From the NCBI RefSeq assembly GCF_000507185.2, contig NZ_AYTM02000002.1, positions 3,569,501 through 3,633,500 on the forward strand: a stretch of DNA of 64,000 bases, given 5' to 3'. The notes under the pieces were generated by a model. The model searched no databases. It was not told where the DNA came from and was given only the letters and a program-made list of their open reading frames with translations. Source of the DNA: Pseudomonas syringae KCTC 12500. GTDB lineage: Bacteria; Pseudomonadota; Gammaproteobacteria; Pseudomonadales; Pseudomonadaceae. The translations under genes and the position numbers were made by a program. How positions within the stretch are numbered: position 1 is the first letter of the stretch; each line of letters starts with the position of its first letter. Positions 36,023 to 48,345 of this stretch are shown one piece after another.

Positions 36023-36251
36023 AAGAGTATCTACCTTGAGTTGTGACAAGGCTCTGCCCGGTCCGTGGAAACAATCGCTGATCGGCCTCCGTCTTTCAGA
36101 CATCTGCTGCGTTAAACAGGAATGTTTAAATGACGTGGATGAGCGACAGTTAAAAAACGACATTTTACATATAAAAACAGACATCCCCATCAAAAAATTT
36201 GAGGGTGCCTGCGATAGTGTGGAGCGTTTGAGCATGGCAGTGCATAAAAAC

Positions 36252-36280
36252 GCGAAAGCCCCAGATAATGGGGCTTTCGC
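36252..36280. terminator. Intrinsic terminator-like hairpin
   Basis: Perfect 11-bp stem GCGAAAGCCCC / GGGGCTTTCGC with a 7-base loop, in the gap between rmlB and ychF. It follows ychF on the minus strand and probably ends the ychF transcript before the rml operon. Confidence 0.75.
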
Positions 36281-36329
36281 GGTAATCGGAGCGCGCTCTT
36301 GCCGAGCGCCCCCTGGGTGTGCGTGATGC

Positions 36330-37430
<1,101 letters not shown>

Positions 37431-37451
37431 GGTGTTTCCCCTCGAGTGATG

Positions 37452-38036
37452 TCAGGCCTTCTGGCTGTGCAGGTTTTTCATCGCCCGGTTCCATTCACCG
37501 GCGAAGATATCCGGCAGCACGCCGAGGGCAAAGTCGATACTGGCGTCCAGTTTTTCCTGTTCGGCGCGTGGCGCTCGACCCAAGACAAAGCCGGATACCT
37601 TGCTGGCATCGCCCGGGTGGCCAATGCCAAGCCGCAAGCGATGAAATGTGTTCTGGTTGCCGAGCTGCGCAATGATGTCGCGCAGCCCGTTATGACCGCC
37701 ATGGCCGCCGCCCACTTTGAGTTTGGCAACGCCCGGAGGCAGGTCAAGTTCGTCATGCGCCACCAGAATCGACTCGACCGGGATGCGATAAAAGCCGGCG
37801 AGTGCCGCGACAGCCTGGCCGCTGCGGTTCATGTACGTGGTGGGAATCAGCAGACGAACATCCTGACCCTGGTGCGTGAAGCGCCCGGTCAGGCCAAAGA
37901 ATTTGCGCTCGGGAACGAGGTTGACTCGTTGCGCCGCAGCAATACGCTCAACAAAAAAAGCCCCTGCGTTATGCCGGGTCTGTTCGTATTCGGCGCCTGG
38001 ATTTCCCAGGCCCACGATCAGTTGTATGGCGGTCAC
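37452..38036 (-). CDS. pth: Peptidyl-tRNA hydrolase
   Basis: A 194-residue enzyme that frees tRNA from stalled peptidyl-tRNA. It carries [19 protein letters not shown] with the catalytic His, [12 protein letters not shown] with the conserved Asn, HDELDLPPG with the Asp, and [12 protein letters not shown]. It lies between rplY and ychF in the order conserved across gammaproteobacteria. Confidence 0.97.
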   Translation of the reverse strand: MTAIQLIVGLGNPGAEYEQTRHNAGAFFVERIAAAQRVNLVPERKFFGLTGRFTHQGQDVRLLIPTTYMNRSGQAVAALAGFYRIPVESILVAHDELDLPPGVAKLKVGGGHGGHNGLRDIIAQLGNQNTFHRLRLGIGHPGDASKVSGFVLGRAPRAEQEKLDASIDFALGVLPDIFAGEWNRAMKNLHSQKA

Positions 38037-38200
38037 GACAGGGGCTCTTCCTTTGGAGTTGAGGGTTGAACCGCTGGCGACAGCGGCAATGTGGACGAAA
38101 ACTGCTCATTTACCATGATGTAAACTCAGCGATCTCGCCCGCTTTGCCTGCTATCGCTCGCGATGTTCCCTGAGCAACTCCGACGTTACCAAGTAATGAA

Positions 38201-38815
38201 TTACTCGGCAGCGCCTTCTTCAGCTTCACCTTCTTCTTCGTCTTTGACGATACGCGGTGCGTGGACGTTGGCGATTGCCAGGTCAGTACCGTGTGCCAAA
38301 GCGACGAACTCAACGCCTTTAGGGGCTTTCAGTTCGGACAGGTGAACGTTGTCACCTACTTCCAGCGCGCCCAGATCAACTTCGATGAACTCAGGCAGGT
38401 CTTTCGGCAGGCAGGTCACTTCCAGTTCAGTGGTAGTGTGCGAGATCTCGCCGCCTTTCTTGACCGGAGCTTCTTCGTTCAGGAAGTGGATCGGCACGAT
38501 TGCGGTCAGTTTCTGGCCGGCAATAACGCGCACGAAGTCAGCGTGCATCACGTGGCCTTTGGCCGGGTGACGTTGCAGCGCCTTGATGATGACGTTTTGC
38601 TTCTTGCCACCAACGTTCAGCTCGATGATGTGGCTGTAGGCCGCATCGTTTTCGAGCAGTTTGGCAACTTCTTTGGCCAGCATGCTGATGGACTCAGGGG
38701 CTTTGTCGCCACCGTAGACGACAGCTGGAACCAGGCTAGCGAGACGACGCAGGCGGCGGCTCGCACCTTTCCCCAGGTCGGAACGCTGTTCTGCATTCAG
38801 GGTAAATTCGTTCAT
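38201..38815 (-). CDS. rplY: 50S ribosomal protein L25 (Ctc form)
   Basis: A 204-residue long form of L25, which binds 5S rRNA in the large subunit. The N-terminal [20 protein letters not shown] opens the L25 beta-barrel, followed by the Ctc-type C-terminal domain and an acidic tail ([13 protein letters not shown]). ATG 38815 is preceded by GGAG at 7 bases. It lies downstream of prs with an intrinsic terminator between, so it may depend on readthrough or its own promoter. Confidence 0.96.
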   Translation of the reverse strand: MNEFTLNAEQRSDLGKGASRRLRRLASLVPAVVYGGDKAPESISMLAKEVAKLLENDAAYSHIIELNVGGKKQNVIIKALQRHPAKGHVMHADFVRVIAGQKLTAIVPIHFLNEEAPVKKGGEISHTTTELEVTCLPKDLPEFIEVDLGALEVGDNVHLSELKAPKGVEFVALAHGTDLAIANVHAPRIVKDEEEGEAEEGAAE

Positions 38816-38885
38816 GTTGTATCTCCAAATTAACCACATCCACCGTTGCGTTTGCGACCAGCGCTCGGATGGTATGGGCAAAAAA

Positions 38886-38916
38886 GCCCCGCCCTGACCG
38901 GATGTCAGGGCGGGGC
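38886..38916 (-). terminator. Intrinsic terminator of prs
   Basis: A 13-bp GC-rich stem (GCCCCGCCCTGAC and complement) with a 5-base loop, followed on the minus strand by six T residues, stands 23 bases after the prs stop codon. Confidence 0.88.
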
Positions 38917-38939
38917 GCTTTTCGTCTGCGTGATGTCAG

Positions 38940-39881
38940 TTAACGGAACATCGCGCTGATCGATTCTTCGTTGCTGATGCGGCGAACCGCTTCGGCGACT
39001 ACCGGGGCAATATCCAGTTGACGGATACGGCCACAGGCTTGAGCAGCAGCGGACAGCGGGATGGTGTTGGTCACCACCAGTTCGTCCAGCACGGAATTTT
39101 CAATGTTTTCGATCGCCCGACCCGACAGCACAGGGTGTGTGCAGTAGGCGAAGACCTTGGCAGCACCATGCTCTTTCAGGGCCTTGGCCGCGTGGCACAG
39201 CGTGCCGGCGGTATCGACCATGTCATCGACCAGAATGCAGGTACGCCCTTCGACATCACCAATGATATGCATCACTTCGGAGTGATTGGCTTTCTCACGG
39301 CGTTTGTCGATGATACCGAGATCGACACCCAGGGATTTGGCGACAGCACGTGCACGCACGACACCGCCGATATCCGGGGAAACGATCATCAGGTTTTCAA
39401 AGCGCTGATCTTCGATGTCATCCACCAGAACGGGGGAGCCGTAGATGTTATCTACCGGAATGTCGAAGAAGCCCTGAATCTGGTCAGCATGAAGATCAAC
39501 CGTGAGCACACGGTCGATTCCCACTACGGTCAGCATATCAGCGACAACTTTTGCGCTGATGGCCACACGTGCGGAGCGCGGACGGCGATCCTGGCGGGCA
39601 TAACCAAAGTAGGGAATCACAGCAGTGATTCGGGACGCTGAGGAGCGACGGAAGGCATCAGCCATCACGACGAGTTCCATCAGGTTGTCGTTCGTGGGTG
39701 CGCAGGTCGGCTGAATGATAAAGACGTCTTTACCGCGGACGTTTTCATTAATCTCAGTGCTGATTTCGCCGTCGGAGAATTTTCCAACAGAAACATCACC
39801 CAGTGGGATATGCAGCTGACGTACTACACGCCGAGCGAGATCGGGGTTGGCATTCCCCGTAAAGACCATCATCTTGGACAC
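38940..39881 (-). CDS. prs: Ribose-phosphate pyrophosphokinase
   Basis: A 313-residue cytosolic enzyme making PRPP from ribose-5-phosphate and ATP for purine, pyrimidine, His and Trp synthesis and for the salvage enzymes encoded at the right end of this window. Motifs: the ATP loop with [27 protein letters not shown], and the PRPP-binding [14 protein letters not shown]. Standard length; upstream is tRNA-Gln. Confidence 0.97.
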   Translation of the reverse strand: MSKMMVFTGNANPDLARRVVRQLHIPLGDVSVGKFSDGEISTEINENVRGKDVFIIQPTCAPTNDNLMELVVMADAFRRSSASRITAVIPYFGYARQDRRPRSARVAISAKVVADMLTVVGIDRVLTVDLHADQIQGFFDIPVDNIYGSPVLVDDIEDQRFENLMIVSPDIGGVVRARAVAKSLGVDLGIIDKRREKANHSEVMHIIGDVEGRTCILVDDMVDTAGTLCHAAKALKEHGAAKVFAYCTHPVLSGRAIENIENSVLDELVVTNTIPLSAAAQACGRIRQLDIAPVVAEAVRRISNEESISAMFR

Positions 39882-39926
39882 GCGCAGTACCTAGAGGCTG
39901 AGGGTAACCTGGATGAGTATAGAAAA

Positions 39927-40001
39927 TGGCAGGGGCGGCTGGATTCGAACCAACGCATGGCAGGATCAAAACCTGCTGCCTTACCGCTTGGCGACGCCCC
40001 T
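39927..40001 (-). tRNA. tRNA-Gln (TTG)
   Basis: A 75-base cloverleaf on the minus strand: acceptor AGGGGCG paired with CGCCCCT, D-arm CGCCAAGCGGTAAGGC, anticodon loop TTTTGAT (anticodon TTG), T-arm GGTTCGAATCC and encoded CCA with G discriminator. The place between ispE and prs is conserved in Pseudomonas. Confidence 0.96.
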
Positions 40002-40038
40002 GTATTGAATCAATCGAGTGCCTGGCACTCAATTCCTG

Positions 40039-40893
40039 CTACAGAATTTGCAGCTTGCGATGCAACATCGAGATGTTGCTTCCTTTCGCTACGAACCCCG
40101 TAAGGGTCTCTGTAAGAAGGGCCGAGACTTTATCAGCTTCAGCTTTGTTTGGGAAGGCCCCAAACACACAACTTCCAGTTCCGGTTAATTTTGCTTCGGT
40201 AAATTTACCTAACAAATTCAAAGCGTTACGTACTTCTGGGTAACGCCTCTCTACAACCGCCTTACAGTCATTTCGACTGTTTCCCTTGGGAACGGGGCGC
40301 ACTTTAATGGGCGGCGTGTCGCGTGTCAACAACGGATCTGAAAAAATTTCTGCTGTACTTACAGATACTTGCGGGACGAGCACCAAATACCAGGGTTCTT
40401 CCGGGTCAACCGGGGTGAGAATTTCGCCGACGCCCTCAGCAAAAGCGGCATGTCCACGCACGAAAACCGGTACATCGGCGCCCAGCGTCAGCCCCAGTTG
40501 CGCCAGACGATCCTCATCCCAGCCGAGCTGCCATAAATGATTCAGGGCGAGCAGGGTGGTCGCTGCATCCGAGCTGCCGCCACCGATGCCGCCACCCATG
40601 GGCAGGCGTTTTTCCAGCCAGATGTCCATGCCCAGTGTGCAGCCGGACTGTTTTTGCAGGGCGCGGGCGGCTTTGACGATCAGGTTGCTGTCGTGCGGGA
40701 CGCCGGGAACATCGGTCTGCAGGCGGATCTCGCCATCTTCGCGAACGGTAAAACCCAGTTCGTCGCCGTAATCGAGAAACTGAAACAGGGTCTGCAGTTC
40801 GTGATAACCGTCAGGACGACGTCCCAGAATGTGCAGCATGAGGTTGAGTTTTGCCGGGGCAGGCAAAACCAGTTGTGGCGTGCTCATGCTCAT
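40039..40893 (-). CDS. ispE: 4-diphosphocytidyl-2-C-methyl-D-erythritol kinase
   Basis: A 284-residue GHMP kinase of the MEP isoprenoid pathway. It shows [24 protein letters not shown] at the N-terminus, the ATP-binding [17 protein letters not shown], and the C-terminal [12 protein letters not shown] 40893 overlaps the lolB stop (ATGA), so the two are coupled; the ATG at 40887 is equally possible and would remove two residues. Confidence 0.96.
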   Translation of the reverse strand: MSMSTPQLVLPAPAKLNLMLHILGRRPDGYHELQTLFQFLDYGDELGFTVREDGEIRLQTDVPGVPHDSNLIVKAARALQKQSGCTLGMDIWLEKRLPMGGGIGGGSSDAATTLLALNHLWQLGWDEDRLAQLGLTLGADVPVFVRGHAAFAEGVGEILTPVDPEEPWYLVLVPQVSVSTAEIFSDPLLTRDTPPIKVRPVPKGNSRNDCKAVVERRYPEVRNALNLLGKFTEAKLTGTGSCVFGAFPNKAEADKVSALLTETLTGFVAKGSNISMLHRKLQIL

Positions 40894-41507
40894 TGCCCCA
40901 GTTTGCGAGGCTGCCAGTCCTTGATGACCAGCGTGACATCCAGGTCCTGCCCGTGCAGCTTGACGCGCTCCGGCAGCCAATAACCGTTCTGCTCGACATA
41001 GCTGAGGTATTCCACCTGCCAGCCATCCTGTTCAAGGCTGGCCAGCCGGCTGTCGCCATCGAGTGTCAGGTTGCTTTTGCTATCCGGTGCGGGCAGACCG
41101 CGTACCCACCATACAAGGTGAGACACGGGCAGTTTCCAGCCCAGTTGATCCTGCAGCAGTGATTCTGGCGAGGTGGCTTCGTAACGGCCCTGATTGGCGA
41201 CTTCGAGCACCACTGCGCCGGGCCTGCCGGTCAGGCGCGCTGCGCCACGACCGAGCGGGCCGGACAGGCGGATATCGTAGTAATCCTGGCGCTGCAGCCA
41301 GAACAGGGTGCCGCTGCCGGAGTCTTTCGGGGCGCGGATACCGACCTTGCCGTTGATCTGCCAGCCATCGAGGCTGCTCAGTTGTTGTTTGTGCTCGCGC
41401 CATTGCGCGGGGTCACCCTTGCCCTGAACGGCTTCGCGGGAGGTGAGGCCGGCGCAGCCGGTGAGCAGGGCGATGAGGCTGAATACTAATACGTGGCGCA
41501 AAAACAT
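40890..41507 (-). CDS. lolB: Outer-membrane lipoprotein receptor LolB
   Basis: A 205-residue lipoprotein that accepts lipoproteins from LolA and inserts them in the outer membrane. The signal peptide ends in the lipobox LLTGC (Cys at about residue 18), followed by Ala-Gly rather than Asp at +2, agreeing with outer-membrane retention. The QINGKVGIR and [27 protein letters not shown] segments are family-typical. It lies 4 bases after the TPR lipoprotein gene. Confidence 0.95.
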   Translation of the reverse strand: MFLRHVLVFSLIALLTGCAGLTSREAVQGKGDPAQWREHKQQLSSLDGWQINGKVGIRAPKDSGSGTLFWLQRQDYYDIRLSGPLGRGAARLTGRPGAVVLEVANQGRYEATSPESLLQDQLGWKLPVSHLVWWVRGLPAPDSKSNLTLDGDSRLASLEQDGWQVEYLSYVEQNGYWLPERVKLHGQDLDVTLVIKDWQPRKLGQ

Positions 41508-41511
41508 AACG

Positions 41512-43239
41512 TCAAAGGGTCTCTGATCCGGTCAGGCGTCGCAGTGTGCTGCGCAGGACGGTACTGTCGGGTTGTTGTTCCAGGGCCTTGGCCCAGACTT
41601 TTTTGGCTTCGCGTTGCTCGCCCTTGGCCCAGAGTACTTCGCCCAGGTGGGCGGCGACTTCGTGGTCGGGGAAGCGCTCGAGTGCCTGACGCAGGTAGCG
41701 CTCGGCATCGTCCAGATTGCCCAGGCGGTAGTTCACCCAGCCAAGGCTGTCGAGCACTGCCGGATCGTCAGGGCTGATCTTGTGGGCTTTTTCGATCAGT
41801 TCGCGGGCTTCGGTATAACGCGTGGTCCGATCGGAAAGCGTGTAGCCCAGCGCATTCAGCGCCATGGCATTTTCCGGTTCGCGCTTGATGATGGTCCGCA
41901 GGTCTTTTTCCATCTGCGCCAGATCATTGCGTTTTTCAGCCAGCATGGCGCGGGTGTACAGCAGGTTGGCGTCGTCCGGGTATTGCTTGAGCGCCTGATT
42001 CAATACCTGCCAGCCACGATCCAGCTGATCATTGCTGGTCAGTGTTTCGGCTTCGATCAGGTACAACTGCACAGCATAATCGGGCTCTTCGGCGCGGGCT
42101 TCGGACAGCCGTTTGGCGGCTTCGGCACCGTTACCGTTGCTGACCAGAATATCGGCCTGGCGCAATTGCGCTGCCAGGAAGTCCGGGCCGGGGCCTACCT
42201 GAGCGTATTCGTTGAGCGCGCTTTGCGGGTCATCGCGCTCTTCGTGGATGCGGCCCAGATTCAAGTGCGCCGAATCGACATGCGCGCCACGGGCGATCAG
42301 TTCCTCCAGATAACCTGCCGCTTCGTCCCAGGCCTTGGCTTCAAGGCACACCAGGGCCAGCGAGAAGCGCAGTTCGTCATCATCCGGATACTGCTGCAAG
42401 AGCGCAGAAAACTGCACTTTGGCGTCTTCCATACGGTTCTGCTCGACGAGCATGCGCGCATAGGTCAGGCGCAGACGCTTGTCGTCGGGGTATTTCTTGA
42501 TGCTTTTTTCCAGCAGGGGCACCGCTTCCTTGCCTCGGTTCATGCTTTGCAGCAGACGGGCGTGGAGCAGGATCGGCGCGATTTCGCCTTCTTTGGGCGG
42601 GTTGTCTTCGAGCAGTTTCAGCGACTGTTCGGAATCGCCGTTCTGTTGTAGCAACAGCGCCTTGCCGAAAATCAGCTGGCCGTTGTTCGGGTATTTGCCC
42701 AGCAGTCGGTCAAAGCTCTTGAGCAGACCATTGCGGGTGTCCGGATCTGTTTCGGCCGCCGACAGGGCCAGAAAATCGAAGTGCGTGTCGCCCTGGCCTT
42801 GCAGGACCCTCTCCATGTACACAAGGGAGTCGTCGTAACGCCCGGCGCGCGCCAGTTGGATGGCGGCGGCTCGTTGCGCTTCAAGATTGCCCGGTGCGTT
42901 CCTCGCCCAGATCAGTGCGGTATCCAGCGCCGACTGATCGGCACCCATGTACTCGGCAATCTGATAAGCGCGCTCCGAGACCCCCGGGTCCTGAGTCTTG
43001 ATCGCCTGGGTCACGTAGTTGTCCAGGGCGATGTCGAAGCGGTTGCGCTGGCCAGCCAGCTCCGCACTCAACAGGCTGACCAGGGTGTCCTGAGTGAACG
43101 AGCCATAGACCTGCGGCTTGGCTTCAGGCGCGGGCGGGGCGTCCTTTTGAGCGGGCACAGGCTGTGACGAGGCGGGGGTCATGGACTGACAGCCGCCTAG
43201 AAAGGCAAGAGCAAGGAACAACGCGGAGGATCTATTCAT
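41512..43239 (-). CDS. TPR-repeat lipoprotein
   Basis: A 575-residue probable outer-membrane or periplasmic lipoprotein. The signal peptide [19 protein letters not shown] has the lipobox LGGC. The remainder is helical tetratricopeptide repeats (for instance [30 protein letters not shown] and [16 protein letters not shown] before them), which serve as protein-binding scaffolds. It is commonly found upstream of lolB in Pseudomonas and so may take part in envelope assembly (inference). I use the ATG at 43239, which starts the signal peptide; the longer frame has no ribosome site. Confidence 0.9.
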   Translation of the reverse strand: MNRSSALFLALAFLGGCQSMTPASSQPVPAQKDAPPAPEAKPQVYGSFTQDTLVSLLSAELAGQRNRFDIALDNYVTQAIKTQDPGVSERAYQIAEYMGADQSALDTALIWARNAPGNLEAQRAAAIQLARAGRYDDSLVYMERVLQGQGDTHFDFLALSAAETDPDTRNGLLKSFDRLLGKYPNNGQLIFGKALLLQQNGDSEQSLKLLEDNPPKEGEIAPILLHARLLQSMNRGKEAVPLLEKSIKKYPDDKRLRLTYARMLVEQNRMEDAKVQFSALLQQYPDDDELRFSLALVCLEAKAWDEAAGYLEELIARGAHVDSAHLNLGRIHEERDDPQSALNEYAQVGPGPDFLAAQLRQADILVSNGNGAEAAKRLSEARAEEPDYAVQLYLIEAETLTSNDQLDRGWQVLNQALKQYPDDANLLYTRAMLAEKRNDLAQMEKDLRTIIKREPENAMALNALGYTLSDRTTRYTEARELIEKAHKISPDDPAVLDSLGWVNYRLGNLDDAERYLRQALERFPDHEVAAHLGEVLWAKGEQREAKKVWAKALEQQPDSTVLRSTLRRLTGSETL

Positions 43240-43465
43240 ATATAAGAAGGGCGGCTTACCTGCGGTGGGAGCATCATGACACAAGGCTGTTGGCAAAACC
43301 CACAGCCGTCGGAAAAACTGATGCAATGCGTGTGTTTGCAGTGTCGCGGACCCAAAAGCACGGTCTGCGACGAGCGATTGTAGTGGGACAATAATATGTG
43401 GTGGTTGTTCTGAGCTTATCGAAGTAGGACAATTACCGGCTTCACGTCACCACCTGCGACCCTGA

Positions 43466-44743
43466 ATGGCCTTCCTTGCACTCGGTATCAACCATAAGAC
43501 CGCCTCGGTCGACGTTCGCGAGCGTGTGGCATTTACCCCGGAACAGCTGGTCGAGGCATTGCAGCAGCTCTGCCAACTGACGGAAAGCCGCGAGGCTGCG
43601 ATCCTTTCGACCTGCAACCGCAGCGAGTTGTACATCGAACACGAGCACCTCGGCGCGGACAGTATTCTTGCCTGGCTCGCCAATTATCATCACCTCAGCC
43701 TTGAAGAGCTGCGCGCCAGTGCCTACGTGCATGAAGATGACGCTGCCGTGCGGCACATGATGCGTGTAGCCTCGGGGCTCGATTCGCTGGTGCTCGGCGA
43801 GCCGCAGATTCTCGGCCAGATGAAGTCCGCCTACGCCGTTGCCCGCGAAGCTGGCACGGTCGGGCCATTGCTCGGTCGACTGTTCCAGGCGACGTTCAGC
43901 GCCGCCAAACAGGTGCGTACCGACACCGCCATCGGCGAAAACCCGGTCTCTGTGGCCTTTGCCGCAGTCAGCCTGGCGAAACAGATTTTCAGTGACTTGC
44001 AACGCAGCCAGGCCTTGTTGATCGGTGCAGGCGAGACCATTACGCTGGTCGCCCGGCATCTGCATGATCTGGGCGTCAAGCGTATCGTGGTTGCCAACCG
44101 TACGCTGGAACGCGCCAGCATGCTTGCCGCCGAGTTCGGTGCGCACGCGGTGCTGTTGTCGGACATCCCGGCGGAACTGGTCAACAGCGATATCGTGATC
44201 AGCTCGACGGCCAGCCAGTTGCCGATTCTGGGCAAGGGCGCCGTGGAAAGTGCGCTGAAGCTGCGCAAGCACAAACCGATTTTCATGGTCGATATCGCCG
44301 TACCGCGGGATATCGAGCCTGAAGTCGGCGAGCTGGACGATGTTTACCTGTACAGCGTCGATGACCTGCATGAAGTGGTGGCAGAGAATCTCAAGAGCCG
44401 TCAGGGCGCGGCGCTGGCCGCCGAGCAACTGGTCAGCGTGGGTGCCGAGGACTTCATGTCGCGCCTGCGCGAACTGGCTGCAGTCGACGTGCTGCGCGCC
44501 TATCGTCAGCAAAGCGAACGGCTGCGTGACGAAGAGCTGAGCAAGGCGCAACGTATGCTGGCCAACGGCAGCAATGCCGAGGACGTACTGATCCAGCTGG
44601 CGCGTGGCCTGACCAACAAATTGCTGCATGCACCCAGCGTGCAGCTCAAGAAGCTGTCTGCCGAAGGCCGCGTCGATGCGCTGGCCATGGCCCAGGAACT
44701 ATTTGCCCTCGGTGAGGGCTCGACGGATAAAACCCCGCAATGA
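43466..44743 (+). CDS. hemA: Glutamyl-tRNA reductase
   Basis: A 425-residue enzyme that reduces Glu-tRNA to glutamate-1-semialdehyde with NADPH, the first step of tetrapyrrole synthesis. The N-terminal [21 protein letters not shown], the catalytic Cys in [22 protein letters not shown] and the NADPH domain [16 protein letters not shown] are all present. It overlaps prfA by 4 bases, the gammaproteobacterial hemA-prfA-prmC order, and stands divergent from the TPR gene. hemH further right finishes the same pathway. Confidence 0.97.
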   Translation: MAFLALGINHKTASVDVRERVAFTPEQLVEALQQLCQLTESREAAILSTCNRSELYIEHEHLGADSILAWLANYHHLSLEELRASAYVHEDDAAVRHMMRVASGLDSLVLGEPQILGQMKSAYAVAREAGTVGPLLGRLFQATFSAAKQVRTDTAIGENPVSVAFAAVSLAKQIFSDLQRSQALLIGAGETITLVARHLHDLGVKRIVVANRTLERASMLAAEFGAHAVLLSDIPAELVNSDIVISSTASQLPILGKGAVESALKLRKHKPIFMVDIAVPRDIEPEVGELDDVYLYSVDDLHEVVAENLKSRQGAALAAEQLVSVGAEDFMSRLRELAAVDVLRAYRQQSERLRDEELSKAQRMLANGSNAEDVLIQLARGLTNKLLHAPSVQLKKLSAEGRVDALAMAQELFALGEGSTDKTPQ

Positions 44744-45822
44744 AAGCTTCACTGCTCAATAAGCTGGATGTGCTCAGCGACCGTTTCGAGGAACTGACCG
44801 CGCTGCTTGGCGACGCGGAAGTCATCAGCGATCAGACACGCTTTCGCGCCTATTCCCGTGAATACGCCGAAGTGGAGCCGGTCGTTACGCTCTATGCGCA
44901 GTTGCTCAGGGTGCAGGGTGATCTGGAGGGCGCACAGGCGCTGCTCAAGGACAGTGATCCGGACATGCGCGAAATGGCCGTCGAGGAAGTTCGCGAAACC
45001 AAGCAGCAACTGGTCGAGCTGGAAGCGCAATTGCAGCGCATGCTGCTGCCCAAGGACCCGAATGACGGTCGTAACGTGTTTCTGGAAATCCGCGCGGGCA
45101 CCGGCGGTGACGAAGCGGCGATCTTCTCCGGCGACCTGTTCCGCATGTATTCGCGTTACGCCGAGCGGCGTGGCTGGCGGGTCGAGATTCTTTCCGAAAA
45201 CGAAGGCGAGCATGGCGGCTACAAGGAAGTCATTGCGCGCGTCGAGGGTGACAGCGTCTACGGCAAGCTGAAATTCGAGTCCGGCGCGCACCGTGTGCAG
45301 CGTGTTCCGGAGACCGAATCCCAGGGTCGCATCCATACCTCTGCCTGTACGGTGGCGGTGTTGCCGGAGCCTGACGAGCAGCAGGCGATCGAGATCAACC
45401 CTGCCGACCTGCGGGTCGACACCTATCGTTCTTCGGGTGCCGGTGGTCAGCACGTCAACAAGACCGACTCGGCGATCCGCATCACCCACTTGCCGTCGGG
45501 TATTGTCGTCGAGTGCCAGGAAGAGCGTTCGCAGCACAAGAACAGAGCCCGGGCAATGTCCTGGCTATCTGCCAAACTGAATGATCAGCAGACCAGCGCG
45601 GCGGCCAATGCCATTGCCAGCGAACGCAAGCTGCTGGTCGGCTCGGGCGATCGGTCCGAGCGCATACGTACGTATAACTTCCCTCAGGGGCGAGTGACGG
45701 ATCACCGCGTGAACCTGACTTTGTATTCGCTGGATGAAGTTCTGGCGGGCGGAGTCGATGCAGTGATAGAGCCGCTACTCGCTGAATATCAGGCTGATCA
45801 ACTTGCGGCACTGGGTGAGTAA
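44740..45822 (+). CDS. prfA: Peptide chain release factor 1
   Basis: A 360-residue release factor reading UAA and UAG. It contains the GGQ loop ([17 protein letters not shown]) that enters the peptidyl transferase centre, the [20 protein letters not shown] segment, and the codon-recognition region with the PxT-type tripeptide neighbourhood in the [15 protein letters not shown] stretch. Translationally coupled to hemA and followed directly by prmC, which methylates its GGQ glutamine. Confidence 0.97.
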   Translation: MKASLLNKLDVLSDRFEELTALLGDAEVISDQTRFRAYSREYAEVEPVVTLYAQLLRVQGDLEGAQALLKDSDPDMREMAVEEVRETKQQLVELEAQLQRMLLPKDPNDGRNVFLEIRAGTGGDEAAIFSGDLFRMYSRYAERRGWRVEILSENEGEHGGYKEVIARVEGDSVYGKLKFESGAHRVQRVPETESQGRIHTSACTVAVLPEPDEQQAIEINPADLRVDTYRSSGAGGQHVNKTDSAIRITHLPSGIVVECQEERSQHKNRARAMSWLSAKLNDQQTSAAANAIASERKLLVGSGDRSERIRTYNFPQGRVTDHRVNLTLYSLDEVLAGGVDAVIEPLLAEYQADQLAALGE

Positions 45823-46656
45823 ATGACCATCATCGCAAGTGTACTCAGAAGCGCCGAGCTTCCCGATTCACCCACTGCACGGCTTGATGCCGAGTTGCTG
45901 CTGGCGGCAGCGCTGGGCAAACCGCGCAGTTTCCTGCACACCTGGCCCGAGCGCATCGTCAGCACCGAAGCCGCAGTGGCATTCGCCGGCTACATGGAGC
46001 GCCGCCGCAAAGGCGAGCCGGTCGCTTACATCCTCGGCCAGCAGGGCTTCTGGAAACTTGACCTAGAAGTCGCTCCGCACACGTTGATCCCGCGCCCCGA
46101 GACCGAAATGCTGGTCGAGGCGGCACTGGAACTGGTGCCTGCCTTCGCGCCGGCTCAGGTGCTGGACCTCGGCACCGGCACCGGCGCGATTGCGCTGGCG
46201 TTGGCCAACGAACGCCAGCAATGGAAGGTCACCGCGGTTGACCGTGTGCCAGAGGCCGTCGCCTTGGCCGAACGCAATCGGCAGCGCTTGCAACTGAACA
46301 ACGCCGAAGTCTTCGAAAGCCACTGGTTCAGTGGCCTGCAAGGTCGACAGTTCGACCTGATCATCAGCAACCCGCCGTACATCTCCGACGCCGATCCGCA
46401 TCTGTCGGCTGGCGACGTGCGTTTTGAGCCGAGCAGTGCGCTGGTGGCCGGTTCCGACGGGCTGGATGACTTGCGCACGATCATCGAACAGGCGCCTGCA
46501 CACCTCAACGCGGATGGCTGGCTGCTGCTGGAGCACGGCTACGATCAGGGGCCTGCGGTGCGTGAGCTGCTGATTCGCCAGGGCTTCGAGCGCATTCAGA
46601 CCCGCCGTGATCTGGGCGAGCATGAGCGCATCACCTTCGGATGCAAGCCGTGCTGA
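45823..46656 (+). CDS. prmC: Release factor glutamine methyltransferase
   Basis: A 277-residue SAM-dependent enzyme that N5-methylates the Gln of the GGQ motif in RF1 and RF2. It has an N-terminal helical domain (RLDAELLLAAALGKPR), the SAM motif VLDLGTGTGAIALALA and the catalytic NPPYISD. The ATG follows the prfA stop with no gap and the 3' end overlaps moeB by 16 bases. Confidence 0.97.
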   Translation: MTIIASVLRSAELPDSPTARLDAELLLAAALGKPRSFLHTWPERIVSTEAAVAFAGYMERRRKGEPVAYILGQQGFWKLDLEVAPHTLIPRPETEMLVEAALELVPAFAPAQVLDLGTGTGAIALALANERQQWKVTAVDRVPEAVALAERNRQRLQLNNAEVFESHWFSGLQGRQFDLIISNPPYISDADPHLSAGDVRFEPSSALVAGSDGLDDLRTIIEQAPAHLNADGWLLLEHGYDQGPAVRELLIRQGFERIQTRRDLGEHERITFGCKPC

Positions 46657-47420
46657 GTGACCAGGAGCTGCTGCGCTACAGTCGCCAGATTCTGCTGCAA
46701 CACGTTGATATCGACGGCCAGCTGCGACTCAAGCAAAGTCGTGCGCTGATCGTGGGCGTCGGCGGGCTTGGCTCGCCGGTGGCTCTGTATCTAGCCGCCG
46801 CAGGGGTCGGCGAACTGCATCTGGCGGATTTCGATCACGTCGACCTGACCAACCTGCAACGCCAGATCATCCACGACACTCAGAGCATCGGACAGGCCAA
46901 GGTAGACTCGGCCATCGCCCGGCTCACCGCGATCAATCCCGAGATCACCCTTGTCGCTCATCGTACGGCGCTGGATACCGACTCACTGGGCGCGGCGGTG
47001 CAGGCTGTCGATCTGGTGCTGGACTGCTCGGATAATTTCGCCACCCGCGAAGCGGTCAATGCCGCCTGTGTCGCTGCCGGCAAGCCGTTGGTCAGCGGGG
47101 CGGCCATCCAGCTCGAAGGGCAGTTGTCGGTGTTCGATCCGCGTCGTGCGGACAGCCCTTGTTACCATTGTCTGTACGGGCATGGCAGCGAAGCCGAACT
47201 GACCTGCAGCGAGGCCGGTGTCATCGGGCCGCTGGTCGGTCTGGTTGGCAGCCTGCAGGCGCTGGAGGCGTTGAAACTGCTGGCCGGCTTCGGCGAGCCC
47301 ATGGTCGGTCGGCTGTTATTGATCGACGCCTTGAGCACGCGTTTCCGTGAACTGAAGGTCAAGCGTGACCCGGCGTGCAGCGTCTGCGGTCCGGCCAGCG
47401 TGCAGGACGAGGATGTTTGA
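46641..47420 (+). CDS. moeB: Molybdopterin-synthase adenylyltransferase (MoeB/ThiF family)
   Basis: A 259-residue E1-like enzyme that adenylates the C-terminal glycine of a ubiquitin-like sulfur carrier (MoaD or ThiS). It has the ATP-binding loop [44 protein letters not shown], and two zinc CxxC pairs (CYHC and CSVC) near the C-terminal half. MoeB fits the local Pseudomonas gene order; ThiF-type activity cannot be excluded from sequence. Confidence 0.93.
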   Translation: MQAVLSDQELLRYSRQILLQHVDIDGQLRLKQSRALIVGVGGLGSPVALYLAAAGVGELHLADFDHVDLTNLQRQIIHDTQSIGQAKVDSAIARLTAINPEITLVAHRTALDTDSLGAAVQAVDLVLDCSDNFATREAVNAACVAAGKPLVSGAAIQLEGQLSVFDPRRADSPCYHCLYGHGSEAELTCSEAGVIGPLVGLVGSLQALEALKLLAGFGEPMVGRLLLIDALSTRFRELKVKRDPACSVCGPASVQDEDV

Positions 47421-48228
47421 CGTGCATATGAGCCATGGCAGCGATGCACCGGTCGGAATCTTCGATTCCGGGGTCGGTGGTCTGTCAGTGCTCAATGAAG
47501 TCCGTCAGTTGTTGCCCAGTGAGTCGCTCCTGTATCTGGCGGACTGCGGACACATTCCCTACGGCGAAAAGACTCCCGAATTCATCATCGAGCGGTGCCT
47601 GACGATTGCCGGGTTTTTCCGCGAGCAGGGTGCCAAGGCGCTGGTCGTCGCCTGCAACACGGCCACGGCAGCAGGTGTGTCGCACCTACGTCAGCGCTAC
47701 CCGGATTGGCCGATTGTCGGCATGGAGCCAGCGGTCAAACCGGCTGCCGAGGCGACCCGCAGCGGCGTTGTCGGTGTGCTGGCGACCACCGGAACGCTAC
47801 AAAGCGCCCGCTTTGCGGCCTTGCTGGACCGTTTTGCCAACGATGTGCGGGTCGTGACCCAGCCGTGTCCCGGGCTGGTCGAACTGATCGAAACCGGCGA
47901 CCTGTTAAGCCCGCAAATCCGTCAGTTGCTGCAGCACTATGTCGAGCCATTACTGGCAGCGCGCTGTGACACGATCATTCTGGGCTGCACGCACTATCCG
48001 TTTCTCAAGCCATTGCTGCGCGAAATGCTCCCCGAATCGGTCACCCTGATCGATACCGGAGCCGCGGTGGCGCGGCAACTGCGGCGTCTTTTGGCGCGGT
48101 CCGGCCTGCTTGCCAGTGGTGTCTCCCGAGATACTGTGTATTGGTCTAGTGACATACCGGACAATTTCAGAAAAATCCTACCTTTTTTGTCGCAAAGCGT
48201 CGGCAATGTGAGAAGCTTCCGTTTGTAA
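47413..48228 (+). CDS. murI: Glutamate racemase
   Basis: A 271-residue racemase that supplies D-glutamate for peptidoglycan. The two catalytic cysteines are visible in [11 protein letters not shown] and [11 protein letters not shown], with the N-terminal [15 protein letters not shown] 47413 has AGGACGAGG just upstream and overlaps the moeB end by 8 bases; ATG 47428 would lose five residues. Confidence 0.96.
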   Translation: MFDVHMSHGSDAPVGIFDSGVGGLSVLNEVRQLLPSESLLYLADCGHIPYGEKTPEFIIERCLTIAGFFREQGAKALVVACNTATAAGVSHLRQRYPDWPIVGMEPAVKPAAEATRSGVVGVLATTGTLQSARFAALLDRFANDVRVVTQPCPGLVELIETGDLLSPQIRQLLQHYVEPLLAARCDTIILGCTHYPFLKPLLREMLPESVTLIDTGAAVARQLRRLLARSGLLASGVSRDTVYWSSDIPDNFRKILPFLSQSVGNVRSFRL

Positions 48229-48345
48229 AAAAAACGTGAAAAAGGCGCTTTTAGGGTGAACTAACGTTGCCCCCGCGGCTTCTATAAAAGCGGCTGATGA
48301 ATTCCAACACTTTTCGTACAATTTAATATATTTAGGACGTTTCTC

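Noticed and set aside
41572..42651. Long open frame on the plus strand opposite the TPR lipoprotein gene
   Set aside because: It is an antisense shadow of high-GC codon bias; no ribosome site or recognisable domain, while the minus-strand gene has a signal peptide and TPR repeats.
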